This document shows positions 36,538 to 48,041 of a stretch of DNA of 64,000 nt, in pieces (position 1 is the stretch's first letter; each line of letters opens with the position of its first letter). Origin of the DNA: Coffea arabica (Eukaryota; Streptophyta; Magnoliopsida; Gentianales; Rubiaceae); assembly GCF_036785885.1 (NCBI RefSeq), contig NC_092320.1:11843557-11907556 (forward strand). Reading direction: 5' to 3'. The notes below the pieces were generated by a model. The model did not search any database. It worked only from the letters and a program-made list of their open reading frames with translations, and had not been told where the DNA came from. The translations under genes and the position numbers were made by a program.

Positions 36538-37085
36538 CTAGCTTGTGTGCATCACATAAGAGGGAGGAGGAAACCATGGAACACTTAATTTTTAATCGCT
36601 GCATGACAAGACCAGTTTGGACAAAGGTGCAGAACATGAGAAGATAATTGGATGATTGATGATGGTTTGAAGTGATAACAAGAGAATATAAAGTGCAAGA
36701 GATGAAATACAAGTTTACAGCTTTGATACCTTGTGGTATTTTGATAATATCTTGAGTTATATGCATTGGATTGAGGTGATTTTTGAACCATTTTAAAACT
36801 AAGAGAGACATCTACATTTGGTATGAAAACATCAAAGACCCACTCACGATTGTGGGTCATATACTTGGTACATCGTGGGTGGATCACATACTTGGGATGT
36901 GGAACTGGCATGGCTTGCAACATCAAAATCCTTTGCAGATCAGAACATTGGCTTTAGCTGCTACTGTATATCACGCTTGGAGGCTAAGGAATGGAGTAAT
37001 CTTTCAGTTGAAATCTGCCGTATGTGATAAACTCTTGAAGGCTATTATTGAAGCAGTGTGGTTTGTAGTGAGTAATTGGTCAGGT
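36538..37085 (+). mobile_element. LINE (non-LTR retrotransposon) remnant, zinc-binding RT tail
   Basis: A forward frame at 36538-36645 reads CASHKREEETMEHLIFNRC, the C-x2-3-E-E-T-x-E-H-L-x-F-x-x-C core of the zf-RVT domain at the C-terminus of plant LINE reverse transcriptases. A second frame (36783-37085) continues with ALAATVYHAWRLRNGVIF, also typical of that tail. Stops and frameshifts separate the pieces, so it is a dead fragment. Confidence 0.65.
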
Positions 37086-37859
37086 GTAACACTCATTTTC
37101 GTAACGGTGGATCCCCTGCTCACAATTTTGTCGATCCCCACTTCGCTTTCTTGCTATATTCGCTCTTTCTTCTTCTTCTTCTTTGCGAAGAATCCCCAAT
37201 ATAAAAATGTGAAATCTCTCTCTCTCTCTTTCTTGCCCGTTGCCATTTCTTTTCTTTCCAGTCTCCACTGTGTATAACGTCAAGTTTCAGAAGAAACTTC
37301 TCAAATATGAGAGACCAAATCCCAAGCCTGATCGTATAAATATAAAACAAGATTTTCATTCTTGCACGTGATGGTGAGAAGCTGATTATCAACACAAGGA
37401 ATGCAGAATCTTGACGTCAGATGAAGGTCGGTTGCAGTGACTAATAGGAGTAGTAAATTAATATGCGTAGAGTCCAAGAACACAGCACTACATAATTATT
37501 AGTAGAATTCTCATCACTTAAGTAACTTGAAGGTTGGACTTGGTGCACGACAAACAACTGGAAGCGACCACAAAACATCAATCCCCACCAGGCTTGGAAA
37601 CATGGAAGCTTTAAAATCCCCTTATTGAAGCGACCACAAAACATCAATCCCCTTATTGAAGCTTTAAAATTCATTAGCGACCAATTTAATTATCTTGTCG
37701 TTCACTATGCCTGCAAAAAAAATGGCCTGAAAAGCGAAATTCTTAAACCATAAACATTAAACAAAACATTTGCCATCACCAAAATTTACTAGTACAAATC
37801 AAGCTCTACTCAAATAAATTATAACTAGAGTAGTTGCAACAGCATGTATTAGGGAAACA
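37086..37859. other. Intergenic region with a small direct repeat
   Basis: GAAGCGACCACAAAACATCA occurs at about 37561 and 37627, together with flanking CCCCTTATTGAAGC/AAGCTTTAAAAT strings: a recent local duplication. No gene. Confidence 0.4.
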
Positions 37860-39200
37860 ATTTGGTATCTGATACATCAATGCAGAAGTTCAAAGTTGAA
37901 CAAATCATATTTCTTTCACTTTGAATTTTTTGCAATTATTCAATCCCTTTTCAATTTCATAGACTCTAATCATTTCATGATGACGTGTGTTTATTTATTT
38001 ATTTATTTCGGTTGTAGTAAAACTTTCAAAGTATATTCTAAATTGCATGTGCTTAATTTGGGACTGTTTACTTCAGTTGTTAACTGCGGATCATCCAAAC
38101 ATAAGATTAATTACTCAATTTAAAGCTTCGGAACCAGTTAGCTAGAATTGATGTTTCAAATATTTCTTGTGCACTTTTAGAAGCTTCATTTGAACTTTTA
38201 ATCCGGTACCACTCTTATCTTATGTCTTTCTAATTAAGTAAATTCTTGGGCGAATTCTTAATTTTTGATTATTGTTTTCCTATTAAAAGTTTCAAAATTT
38301 AATTAAAAAGCAAAAAGAATATTGAAAAAAATGACATATGATAATCAAAATCTAAAACTAGATGATATGATCAAAACAGGATATGCCCATGATGTTCAAC
38401 ATTAATCATTGTTGGTATAGGATGTTCATAAATTAACTCGTTTTGTAGTCTATTGGTTCAAAAAGTTTTCAAGGTCCTGTGATTTCTGAGCAAATACTCT
38501 ACCAACAGAAAGGTAAATAAAGGGTGATGTCTCACATAGATGGCCTCCGTGCCCAAATTCCATCCATAATTTGTGGATTTTATAGTCTCCCAATTCAGGT
38601 CACTGCCAATCCTTCAAGATATTAATCAAGTACAAGAACAAATCCACTGTTTAGAATCATATGAACCCGGAAAACAAAGAGTACTAATAAGTACTAATCC
38701 CGGAAAACCTAAGATTGTTCACTAGCTAATAAGTGGTAAGTATTTCCAGCAAGCATAGAGAGGACAAGCGACTAACCGTGGTTCTGCACCGTCCTCCATC
38801 CCATGCATTATAATACTTTCACCCTCCACTTTCAAAATAATGACAGAGTAGCTGAAAAGAACAGAAAGCTCGACCGCTAATCCTGTTCGCTTGCCATTCA
38901 CACAGATCCCGTGAATTACAGGAGGAGATTGTACATGCGCTGCAAGTCTTAGAAGCTTCCGTCGGTCAACCGTCAGTACTTTGATTCCCTCGTATGGAGA
39001 GTTGTAACCTTCGGAAGCCTCATCTAACCTTCTCGCCACATCCGCGCCAGCCATGGTTGGCCGGAGAGAGGCTTTTTCGCCTGTTATACAAGCAAGTAAG
39101 GATTTCGGGTGCCTCATTTTTCAAACTTCTAAGGTGGGAAATAGTGTGACAAGATTTCTAGGGCTGATGAGAGTGTTTGAAGGCCTCAATGAATGATTAT
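37860..39200. repeat. Segmental duplication, copy 1 (partner 52960-54250)
   Basis: The two segments share ordered blocks: GTTGAACAAATCATATTTCT-like, AGACTCTAATCA, ACATAAGATTAATTACTCAA, TGTTTCAAATAT, the 3' region ATTAATCAAGTACAAGA, the gene body, and the 5' leader (CTCTCATC-GCCC and TTTCCCAC). The copies are clearly diverged. Each carries one member of the unrecognised gene family. Confidence 0.65.
38622..39117 (-). CDS. Unrecognised small protein, family member A (2 exons)
   Basis: Exon 1 is 39117-38777 (ATG start, 341 nt) and exon 2 is 38646-38622. The 130-bp intron begins GTTAGT and ends ACAG. The product has 121 residues, starting MRHPKSLLACITGE and ending GFVLVLD. It is a hydrophilic alpha/beta-looking protein with no signal peptide or membrane span. 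Motifs shared with member B include DVxRR near residue 27, LLRxAxH near 56, a VxG turn near 73, and DGxxPR directly before the intron. Exon 1 has exactly the same length, 341 nt, as in member B. I do not recognise the family. Expression and integrity are unproven, but frame, splice sites and 5' leader are conserved with its relatives. Confidence 0.55.
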
Positions 39201-39485
39201 AACCAATGATGATTATCTAGACTTAATTTGGTTGAAGCTCAAAGTAAACGCTTAATTTGGTAGCGTTTCGTTTACCTTATGATTATTACCTTATGACTGC
39301 GATGTTTGAGGGCATACGTTATGCACCATATATGACTGCGAGCGATGTCATTATCTTTATATTTTTGATACACCATATTATGCTAATTTCTGCAATGCCT
39401 TTGCGATGTCTTTATATTTATATACCACATCATGCTAATTTCTTGTAATTGACTCAAACACGAAAATAGTTACATAGTTGGTAAG
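39201..39485. other. Left flank of the Athila-lineage insertion
   Basis: No gene. GATGTC/CACCATAT motifs are locally repeated at about 39345-39435. The five bases before the LTR are GTAAG. Confidence 0.4.
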
Positions 39486-41018
39486 TGATAGGGATATAAT
39501 TATGCATTTTATTTGTGGTTATTTGGTCTTAATTTTGGCAGTTTAGTATGCAAAGTATTGGATTTCTGCTCATAATTAGTATTTGTGTTAATTACAGGCA
39601 ATTAGTGTTGAAAGTGACAAAAGGGAGGCAAAATCCAGAAGACTCTTGCTTCTAAGGCGTGCCCACGCCAGACAACACAGAGCTGCGTGAAAAAGCCGGA
39701 TCGCGGGCCCAATCCCTGGAACAACCATTCTGATTGGAAGATACCTTTCTACCATGCGTGAGACCATGCGTGAGATCAGGAAACCTTAAAAGCAAGAAGT
39801 CTTTTGGCAACAAACAATTAAGAAAGTAAGAAAAAGGAATCCTTTTGGGAAACACAGGAGAATTGGAAACCAATTGGAATTGGAAAGCAAGTGCTGCGAA
39901 GACCTTTAAGTAGCAGAGGAAATAGAATTCGAAGAGGACTTTTGGCAACAATCCAATGAGGGAAATAAGGAAACAATCCTTGTGGGAAACAAATTCGAAT
40001 TCAACAAGCAAAGGGAAGCGGCAGCAACACTATAAATAAAAAAGGCAGCAATAGACTAGGGCATCTTCTGTCTTGGACTTGTCTCTTTGTTCTTTTCTTC
40101 TTTTTCCTTTTGAACGCAAGTAGCAAATAGCAGCCGACATCTTTTACTACGTCCGGAATCAACAAAAACTCCATGAAAACTCTGAATTGCTTCAAGATTA
40201 TGCGGCAAGGCTAGTTCGTTTATCTAGTTGAGGAATAAATCAAGGATTGGAGCACCATAACTGTGAGATCGTTTTAATTGTTTTATTTTTAATTTATATG
40301 TTCATGGGTATTTGATTATTCTCTATTTTTTCCTGAGTTATTATCGTTTAGATTTATTGGATAATTAGGCCTGTTATTCGATTGTCTAAATAATTGATAG
40401 CCAATTAGGATGTTGGCGCGTCGCCTTTAAGCATCTTGATTAGTGGCAAACGAGACAATTTCACCGCCTCGCAAGCGGTTTAATTTGGATCGTGGGGATA
40501 ATTAATCTAGCCTAAATAAACCCGCATGTGTGTTTGTCATCTAGAATTGGGTCTTTCTAATTCCTAATGCTGTGGCTACATTAAATCCTGTGAGCGTTTC
40601 TGGGATTGTCTAGTCACAAGAGGGTAGTTTATGAGCGTCTCTTGACTACCATAAAATTAAGGAAAGATTGGTGGTTGGGCGCGTCGCTTGACCACTATAA
40701 CCAGTTTATTCGTGAGTATATGAATTGTCCCGTGTATCTGTGATCAGTTGTGTGCTTCGGTGCCAAGATTAATTCCTTGACTAGGTTGTTTAATTAATTG
40801 TTATTTGTGTAGTTTGGTTCCTGCTATCTTAATCAACTTTAAATTTCAGTTTTTATTCCTTTTTAATTAGTTGGTACTACTGCTAAAAATCCCCCCCATT
40901 TACCTGTGTGACTTGCCTACCTGTTCCCTGTGGAGACGACCCTATTCACCACTATACTCATTCAGTTTTGGTAGTAGGTCTAATATAAATTTTATTTTTG
41001 GTGGTTTGACACCCACCA
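39486..41018 (+). repeat. 5' LTR of element 1 (1,533 bp)
   Basis: Begins TGATAGGGATATAATT and ends GACACCCACCA. A TATA box TATAAATA at 40031-40038 predicts transcription starting about 30 bp downstream, and AATAAA at 40234-40239 is the likely polyadenylation signal, which sets approximate U3-R-U5 limits. The inverted motif GGCGTGCCCACGCC lies at 39656-39669. Confidence 0.93.
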
Positions 41019-41023
41019 AATTT

Positions 41024-41041
41024 TGGCGCCGTTGCCGGGGA
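41024..41041 (+). other. Primer binding site of element 1
   Basis: TGGCGCCGTTGCCGGGGA, 5 bp after the LTR, is complementary to the 3' end of plant tRNA-Asp. This is the usual primer of Athila elements. Confidence 0.85.
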
Positions 41042-41132
41042 ACTGGTGTTTTAAGTGACTTATTGCACAGGCTTTAGTTTTTATTTTTATTATTATTTTT
41101 ATTTTTATTTTTATTATTTTTTTATTTATTTT

Positions 41133-44100
41133 ATGCCTCGATCTTCTCGTACAGGAGAATTAGAATTTGATCCAGAGATTGAGAAGACTGCAAGAAGGTT
41201 GACCAAGGAGGCAAAGTTGCGTAAGCAACAAGATTCAACGTCACCTTCAGAATTTAAGCAAGAGTTTGTTTCCAGGGATTCATCAAGTGAATCTGAAAAA
41301 GAAGAAGTGCATATCCCTCGAGTAGCAATGGCAGCCCCAAGAACTTTGAGGGAGTTGGCAACTCCTAACGTGAACCAGCAGCCATTATGCATTACATTTC
41401 CTAACACGGAAGACGCATTTGAGCTTAAATCTGGTCTTATTCACTTACTTCCTACTTTTCGTGGTATTGCAGGTGAAGACCCACATAAACACTTGAAGGA
41501 ATTTCATGTGGTGTGCTCCACAATGAAACCTCAAGGAGTCACTGAGGACCACATCAAGTTGAGAGCCTTCCCTTTCTCTTTGGCAGATAAGGCTAAAGAT
41601 TGGTTATTTTACCTGCCATCTGGATCCATCACTACGTGGGAAGAATTGAAGAGAAGATTCCTCGAGAAATTTTTCCCTGCCTCTAGAGCCGCCAATATAA
41701 GGAAAGAAATATGTGGAGTTAGGCAGGCAAATGGGGAAATTCTATATGAGTACTGGGAGCGCTTTAAACAACTGTGTGCCAGCTGCCCACATCATCAAAT
41801 CCCTGATCAGCTCTTAATACAATATTTCTACGAGGGATTATCACCCATGGATAGGAGCATGTTAGATGCAGCCAGTGGCGGTGCTCTGGTTAACAAGACC
41901 ACAGACGAAGCCACGTTATTGATCTCCACCATGGCTGAAAATTCCCAACAATTTGGAGTGAGAGCTGATGGAGCAATACGAAGGGTCAATGAAGTGAATC
42001 ACTCTGACTTAGAGGGTAAACTATCTGAACTTACCTCCTTGGTACGTCAAATGGCAAGAGGGCAATTACAATCTGTGAAGACTTGTGGTATCTGTGCTGC
42101 TCCCGGACACATGACTGACATGTGCCCAACTCTCCAGGAGGATTCACCTGAACAAGCCAACATAGTGGAAGATTTTTCTGGACCACCTCCACGAAGGAAT
42201 GATCCTTTCGCACCCACTTACAATCCAGGGTGGCGAAATCATCCTAACTTTAGTTATGCTTCAAAACCCCCTGGCTTTCAACAACATTTCCAGCCACGGC
42301 CACCAGTGCAACAACCATCCACTTCCAATTCAAACATGTCTCTTGAAGATATGGTGAAGTCACTGGCCCAAAGCACGAGTCAATTACAGCAAGAGGCTCA
42401 AAGATCTCAGCAGGAGTCTCACAGATTTCAACAAGAGACTCGTGCTAGCATTAGGAATTTGGAAACACAGATGTCTCAATTGGCAACTTCCATGAGCAAT
42501 CTGGAAAATAGTAATAGAGGAAAGTTACCATCTCAAGTAATTCCTAATCCCAAGGAGAATGCCAGTGCAATGCAATTACGGAGTGGCAAGGAGGTACAGT
42601 CTCCTAGGCGTGCCCACGCCAAAGAAGAAGAAGTGCCCAGGAAGGTGGAAGAGGAAGATGAGAAACAATCCTCTGAAGTCTCAAAGAAAGTTGACATTCC
42701 TCCTTTTCCTGGCAGGTTTACAAGAGCCAAAAAGGAAGAATCTGAGCAAGAGATTTTGGACACCTTCAGGAAAGTGGAGATCAATATTCCTTTATTGGAT
42801 GCTATTAGGCAATTGCCTAAATATGCTAAATTTTTGAAGGGCTTATGCACTAATCGCAATAAGTTGAGTCTGGATGACAAGGTGAAGGTGGGGGAGAATG
42901 TCTCAGCGATGTTTCAAAGGAAGTTGCCCCAGAAATGCAAGGATCCAGGTATGTTTACTATACCATGCATAATTGGCAATCAAAGAATTGAAAAAAGCAT
43001 GCTTGACTTAGGTGCTTCAATAAATGTCATGCCTCTCTCAATTTTTAAAGTTTTGAATTTAGGGCCACTCAAAGAAACTAGGGTAATCATTCAACTAGCT
43101 GATAGGTCGAATGTCTACCCTGAGGGCCTAGTTGAAGATGTTCTAGTAAAGGTCAATGAATTCATTTTTCCTGTGGATTTTTACATTGTTGATATGAATG
43201 ATGAATACTCTACTGATTCAGCAGTGATTCTTTTGGGTAGACCCTTCATGAGTACAGCAAGGACTAAAATAGATGTACATGAAGGGACTTTATCTGTGGA
43301 ATTTGATGGAGAGAAAGTCACTTTCAATATTTTTGATGCAATGAAGCATCCTGTGGATACTGAATCTGTAAATTTTGTTGGCATGACTAACACCATTGTG
43401 CAAGAGCATTTTGAACAGAATTTCATGAGGGACAAGTTGGATTTTGTCTTACAACAAGGCAAGACCAATTTGGAAGTGGACGACATGGAGGAGGAGGAAG
43501 TCAAAGAAGCTATCATGTCCTTACATTCACTACATCCGCTTCCAGGCAGGTTTGAAAATTCTTTTTTACCATTACCCACTTCTAATGAAAGAATTCTACC
43601 TTCTGTTCAACAGGCACCTAATGTGGAATTGAAGGAACTGCCCGAGCATTTGAAATATGCTTACTTGGGAGATAACAAGACTTTGCCTGTAATCATTGCC
43701 AATGATTTAACTGCGTTGCAAGAAGAGAGGCTCTTACGGGTCTTACGGGAATTTAAACCAGCAATTGGATGGACGTTAGCAGACATCAAAGGCATCAATC
43801 CATCTATTTGCATGCATCACATCCTTTTGGAGTCGGACGTAAAACCCGTGAGAGAGCATCAACGCAAGCTCAATCCTGCAATGAAGGAGGTGGTGATGAA
43901 GGAGATTCTCAAGCTCTTAGAATTAGGAATTATTTTTCCTATTTCTGACAGCCAGTGGGTGAGTCCAGTCCATGTTGTTCCCAAGAAAACTGGAATCACG
44001 TTGGTGAAAAATGAAAAGAATGAGTTAGTGCCAATGAGATTGCAAAATGGGTGGAGAATGTGCATTGACTTTAGAAAGTTAAATGCCGCAACTCGGAAAG

Positions 44101-46520
44101 ACCATTTTCCACTCCCATTTATTGATGAAATGCTTGAGAGGTTGGCAGGTAAGTGTTTCTTTTGCTTTTTAGATGGTTACTCTGGATATTATCAAATTAT
44201 TGTTGCTCAAGAGGACCAACATAAAACTACTTTTACCTGCCCTTTTGGAACTTTTGCATATCGCCGTATGCCTTTTGGTTTGTGTAATGCTCCTGGAACA
44301 TTTCAAAGATGCATGATGAGTATTTTCTCTGATATGATTGATAATTGCATTGAAATTTTCATGGATGATTTTACAGTATACGGTGATTCTTTTGATCAGT
44401 GCCTAGACCATTTAACAAAGGTTTTGAAAAGATGCATTGAAACAAACTTGGTTCTTAATTATGAAAAATGTCATTTCATGGTTAAGGAAGGCATAGTTTT
44501 GGGCCATGTTGTTTCATCAAGGGGTATTGAGGTAGATAAGGCTAAAATTGATTTGATCACTAGTCTACCTTACCCTACTAATGTCAAGGATATTCGTAGT
44601 TTTCTAGGCCATGCAGGTTTTTACAGGCGTTTCATAAAAGATTTTTCAAAAATTGCTCAACCATTGTCTCGCCTGCTTCAAAAGGAGGTGCCATTCAACT
44701 TTGGAAATGATTGCAAATTGTCCTTTGACACACTCAAGGGTATGTTGACCACGGCACCAATCATCCAACCCCCAGACTGGAAGCTATCCTTTGAACTCAT
44801 GTGTGACGCCAGTCAATATGCCGTAGGAGCTGTGCTTGGACAGCGGAGTGGGAAGTGTAGTCATGTGATATACTATGCGTCAAAAACATTGACACCAGCT
44901 CAATGCAACTACACCACCACGGAGAAGGAGCTTCTAGCCATTGTTTTCGCTTTTGAGAAATTTAGATCATATCTATTGGGGTCAAAAGTAACGGTTTACT
45001 CTGATCATGCAGCTTTGAAGTATCTCTTGTCAAAAAAGGAGTCTAAGCCAAGACTCATTCGTTGGGTGCTCTTGCTGCAAGAATTTGACTGGGAGATCAA
45101 GGATCGGAGAGGGGTGGATAATTCAGTAGCTGACCATTTGAGTAGGTTGATAAGAGAAGAGGAAGCAGTTCCCATATCTGAGGTATTTCCTGATGAACAT
45201 CTTTTCTATCTCAAAGGTAAGGAGCCTTGGTATGCAGATATTGTGAACTTTTTGGTCAGTCATAAATTCCCTATTGGCATGAGTAAGAGTAAGAGAGATA
45301 AGATAGTCCATGATTCTCGATACTATATTTGGGACGAGCCATATCTGTGGAAAATAGGCTCTGATCAAATTATTCGTAGATGTGTACCTGAAAGTGAAAC
45401 TCCTTCTATCCTTGCTCATTGTCATAATTATGCATGTGGTGGCCATTTTGGACCTAAGAGAACTGCTAGAAAAATCCTTGATTGTGGCTTTTATTGGGAA
45501 ACATTGTTTCGTGATGCTTATGCATTTTGTAAAGGCTGTGAAAAATGTCAAAAATTTGGAAGTTTGTCTCATAGGGATGAAATGCCTCAAGTGCCTATGT
45601 TATTTTGTGAAGTGTTTGATGTTTGGGGTATGGACTTTATGGGACCTTTTCCTAACTCTTTTGGATTTTTGTATATTCTGTTAGCAGTTGACTATGTATC
45701 GAAATGGGTAGAAGCAAAGGCTACCCGGACTAATGATTCTCAAGTTGTTGTAGGATTTCTCAAATCCCACATTTTTAGTAGGTTCGGGGTGCCGAGAGCC
45801 ATCATCAGTGATCAAGGTACCCATTTCTGCAATCGCACCATTGCACCTCTCATGAGAAAATATGGAGTGCACCATCGTGTGAGTACAACATATCACCCTC
45901 AGACCAATGGGCAAGCTGAAGTCTCCAACCGAGAGATCAAGAGCGTATTGGAGAAAACGGTTAACCCCAACCGTAAGGATTGGAGCTTGCGATTGGATGA
46001 TGCTTTGTGGGCATATCGAACCGCGTATAAAACGCCCATTGGAATGTCTCCATATAGATTGGTGTTTGGTAAGATGTGTCATTTACCTGTGGCTATTGAG
46101 CATCGTGCATTCTGGGCAGTCAAGCAATGCAATTTGCATGCGGATAGAGATGGCAAAGAGAGAAAGCTCCAACTCCAGGAGTTGGAGGAAATTCGTCTTG
46201 AAGCATATGACAATGCACGTTTGTACAAAGAGCGTACCAAGCAGTTTCATGACCGCCTATTGCGTGCGAAACACTTTTTCCCAGGACAAAATGTACTCTT
46301 GTTCAATTCACGGTTGAAATTCATGCCAGGTAAGTTAAAATCTCGTTGGATTGGACCATATGTGGTAGTCAATGTTTTTCCCAATGGTGTGGTTGAAATC
46401 CAGAGTTTAGAGACTAATAAGAGTTTTACAGTTAATGGTCATCGTTTAAAACCGTTTGTTGATGTTTCAGACATTGGCACTTTGGAAGAGGTACACTTGA
46501 TAGATCCTATCTATGCCTAA
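41133..46520 (+). CDS. Gag-Pol polyprotein of element 1, Athila lineage, intact
   Basis: A single frame of 1,795 residues. The ATG at 41133 is the first in frame after a T-rich leader; the frame is open a little further upstream without an ATG. In order: a plant retrotransposon Gag domain (about 85-270, with [20 protein letters not shown]); a CCHC zinc knuckle [14 protein letters not shown] at about 317; aspartic protease [11 protein letters not shown] at about 624 (DLGA replacing the usual DTGA/DSGA, normal in this lineage); reverse transcriptase with FMDDF at about 1076; RNase H from MCDAS at about 1224; integrase with its HHCC finger at about 1429-1472; and the D-D-E core (GMDFMG, ISDQGTH, and E in QAEVSNRE at about 1501/1560/1594). 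No stop or frameshift interrupts it, so it could be functional. It replicates the element via an RNA intermediate in cytoplasmic particles, then integrates the DNA copy. Confidence 0.95.
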   Translation: MPRSSRTGELEFDPEIEKTARRLTKEAKLRKQQDSTSPSEFKQEFVSRDSSSESEKEEVHIPRVAMAAPRTLRELATPNVNQQPLCITFPNTEDAFELKSGLIHLLPTFRGIAGEDPHKHLKEFHVVCSTMKPQGVTEDHIKLRAFPFSLADKAKDWLFYLPSGSITTWEELKRRFLEKFFPASRAANIRKEICGVRQANGEILYEYWERFKQLCASCPHHQIPDQLLIQYFYEGLSPMDRSMLDAASGGALVNKTTDEATLLISTMAENSQQFGVRADGAIRRVNEVNHSDLEGKLSELTSLVRQMARGQLQSVKTCGICAAPGHMTDMCPTLQEDSPEQANIVEDFSGPPPRRNDPFAPTYNPGWRNHPNFSYASKPPGFQQHFQPRPPVQQPSTSNSNMSLEDMVKSLAQSTSQLQQEAQRSQQESHRFQQETRASIRNLETQMSQLATSMSNLENSNRGKLPSQVIPNPKENASAMQLRSGKEVQSPRRAHAKEEEVPRKVEEEDEKQSSEVSKKVDIPPFPGRFTRAKKEESEQEILDTFRKVEINIPLLDAIRQLPKYAKFLKGLCTNRNKLSLDDKVKVGENVSAMFQRKLPQKCKDPGMFTIPCIIGNQRIEKSMLDLGASINVMPLSIFKVLNLGPLKETRVIIQLADRSNVYPEGLVEDVLVKVNEFIFPVDFYIVDMNDEYSTDSAVILLGRPFMSTARTKIDVHEGTLSVEFDGEKVTFNIFDAMKHPVDTESVNFVGMTNTIVQEHFEQNFMRDKLDFVLQQGKTNLEVDDMEEEEVKEAIMSLHSLHPLPGRFENSFLPLPTSNERILPSVQQAPNVELKELPEHLKYAYLGDNKTLPVIIANDLTALQEERLLRVLREFKPAIGWTLADIKGINPSICMHHILLESDVKPVREHQRKLNPAMKEVVMKEILKLLELGIIFPISDSQWVSPVHVVPKKTGITLVKNEKNELVPMRLQNGWRMCIDFRKLNAATRKDHFPLPFIDEMLERLAGKCFFCFLDGYSGYYQIIVAQEDQHKTTFTCPFGTFAYRRMPFGLCNAPGTFQRCMMSIFSDMIDNCIEIFMDDFTVYGDSFDQCLDHLTKVLKRCIETNLVLNYEKCHFMVKEGIVLGHVVSSRGIEVDKAKIDLITSLPYPTNVKDIRSFLGHAGFYRRFIKDFSKIAQPLSRLLQKEVPFNFGNDCKLSFDTLKGMLTTAPIIQPPDWKLSFELMCDASQYAVGAVLGQRSGKCSHVIYYASKTLTPAQCNYTTTEKELLAIVFAFEKFRSYLLGSKVTVYSDHAALKYLLSKKESKPRLIRWVLLLQEFDWEIKDRRGVDNSVADHLSRLIREEEAVPISEVFPDEHLFYLKGKEPWYADIVNFLVSHKFPIGMSKSKRDKIVHDSRYYIWDEPYLWKIGSDQIIRRCVPESETPSILAHCHNYACGGHFGPKRTARKILDCGFYWETLFRDAYAFCKGCEKCQKFGSLSHRDEMPQVPMLFCEVFDVWGMDFMGPFPNSFGFLYILLAVDYVSKWVEAKATRTNDSQVVVGFLKSHIFSRFGVPRAIISDQGTHFCNRTIAPLMRKYGVHHRVSTTYHPQTNGQAEVSNREIKSVLEKTVNPNRKDWSLRLDDALWAYRTAYKTPIGMSPYRLVFGKMCHLPVAIEHRAFWAVKQCNLHADRDGKERKLQLQELEEIRLEAYDNARLYKERTKQFHDRLLRAKHFFPGQNVLLFNSRLKFMPGKLKSRWIGPYVVVNVFPNGVVEIQSLETNKSFTVNGHRLKPFVDVSDIGTLEEVHLIDPIYA

Positions 46521-47057
46521 TTGCTCACTATGGAGTCGTCTAGCCAAAGACGTTAAAGAAAGGCGCTTCTTGGGAGGCAACCCAAGGCCTCCAATTTTTG
46601 TTATAGTTCTCTTTCATTTTTCGTTGATTTTGGGTTGTTTTGTTTCATTGCAAGTGTTCTTTTTTGTGTTGGGCAGGAGACTCTGCCTTACAAGGCATGC
46701 CCACGCCCTATAAGTGACTCCATGAAAAGCGTAGAAACGCTTGGGCAGAAGACTCTACCTTATAAGGCGTGGGCACGCCTTACAGCAACTCTGGTCCACT
46801 CTGGGGACACAGGCTTGGATTGAAGACTTCCGCTTCCATCTGAAGCAACGCTACACCACACTACCGTCGGAGGCTCCACGCTGCCAGTCCCTGACACCTC
46901 CTCTACCATGGTGTTTTGCTGCAGTTTTTATTCATTCAGGGAAGTTTTTTGCTCCTTTCACTTGACTTCAACTTTTCGTTCTTACATTGAGGACAATGTA
47001 GACTTTAGGTGTGGGGGGAGTAGTCTAGCTTTTCCTTCTTACTGCTTTTCCTTCTTC

Positions 47058-47089
<32 letters not shown>

Positions 47090-48041
47090 AAAACCTTTAC
47101 CATGCCTTTTGGATTTTTGTGGTTAGCCTTGATAAGCAATGTCTTGATTTTCAAATTTAACTATTGTTATGGTTTTAGATGATAATATGTTAAGTATGAT
47201 ATGGTAAAATTTTGGGATGACTCTCTGGTAAATATTTGAGATTTTGTGACTCTTGCAATTTCTTTTGGTTAACTTTTCTAGGCATTGTAAATATTTTTCT
47301 GACATTTTTGTGTGAACTGGTTCAACTATTAATCTTAGTTCTCCATGTTAAGGAAATGAAGCAGGCTTGCATGGTTTTAATTTTACTTGGGTGTTTATTT
47401 GTGAATAACATTCGGCTATACTCCACTGGTTATCATTGACTAGTAACCGGGGGTCTTCACCTAAAGTGTCGATTTTCGCGTCAAAAAGCAGCGATAACTA
47501 TGAGTATGTGGTCTTTAAGCGGTTTAAGTTGAGTAACCGGGCTCCTTCATTGAAGAGATGTCGGAGTTCGCGTCAAAAGACTTGAATGGCTTAAGACTAA
47601 GCACTTCCTTCAAGAAAAAAAAGGGAAAAGAAACAGAAAAAAAAAATGAAAATGAAAATGAAAAAAAAAGAAAAAAAAAAATTGGTATACGAGCATGAAA
47701 GTATGCGAATAATTGTATTGCCTGCGGATCCATGAGCCTTTATGTTGAGATTTTGCTCAATGGTTGGACCAGTTATTAAAGAATGTTGGTTGGATATTTT
47801 CTATTCTTAGATTGGTTAGTCTGGATTTGAAAGAGTCATTGGTTTTCAAAGCTAGTTGGAGAGTTATCCCGCAAAATTTGTCATCAGTACTTGACAGTTA
47901 TCTAAATCATACATTGGCAATAGTTGCTTTGATTAATAGCCATGGTTTTGAATTCAACTGCTGCAAAATGTTTGCTCGCTTGGTTGTGTATTTAAAGTTT
48001 GAAATGCTTGAGGACAAGCATTATCTTGGTGTGGGGGAATT
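46521..48041 (+). other. Non-coding 3' region of element 1 with conserved RNA-like modules
   Basis: No ORF of note. In order: a hairpin GTCTAGCCAAAGAC at 46538-46551 and the box GGGAGGCAACCC at 46572-46583; inverted motifs at 46694-46707 and 46766-46779; hairpin 46983-47000 with a polypurine-like tract 47008-47020; an A-tract at about 47061-47088; a conserved 204-bp block 47401-47604 holding two direct repeats; purine-rich DNA 47610-47685; hairpin 48003-48022; and the terminal polypurine tract 48028-48041. The equivalents in element 2 are described there and under findings. Confidence 0.8.
48028..48041 (+). other. Terminal polypurine tract of element 1
   Basis: GGTGTGGGGGAATT directly precedes the 3' LTR (TGATAGGG). 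It is the expected primer for plus-strand DNA synthesis. Confidence 0.85.

Noticed and set aside
39652-40195. Minus-strand ORFs in the LTR (repeated at 48208-48751)
   Set aside because: Chance frames inside identical LTRs; the duplicated pair only reflects LTR identity.
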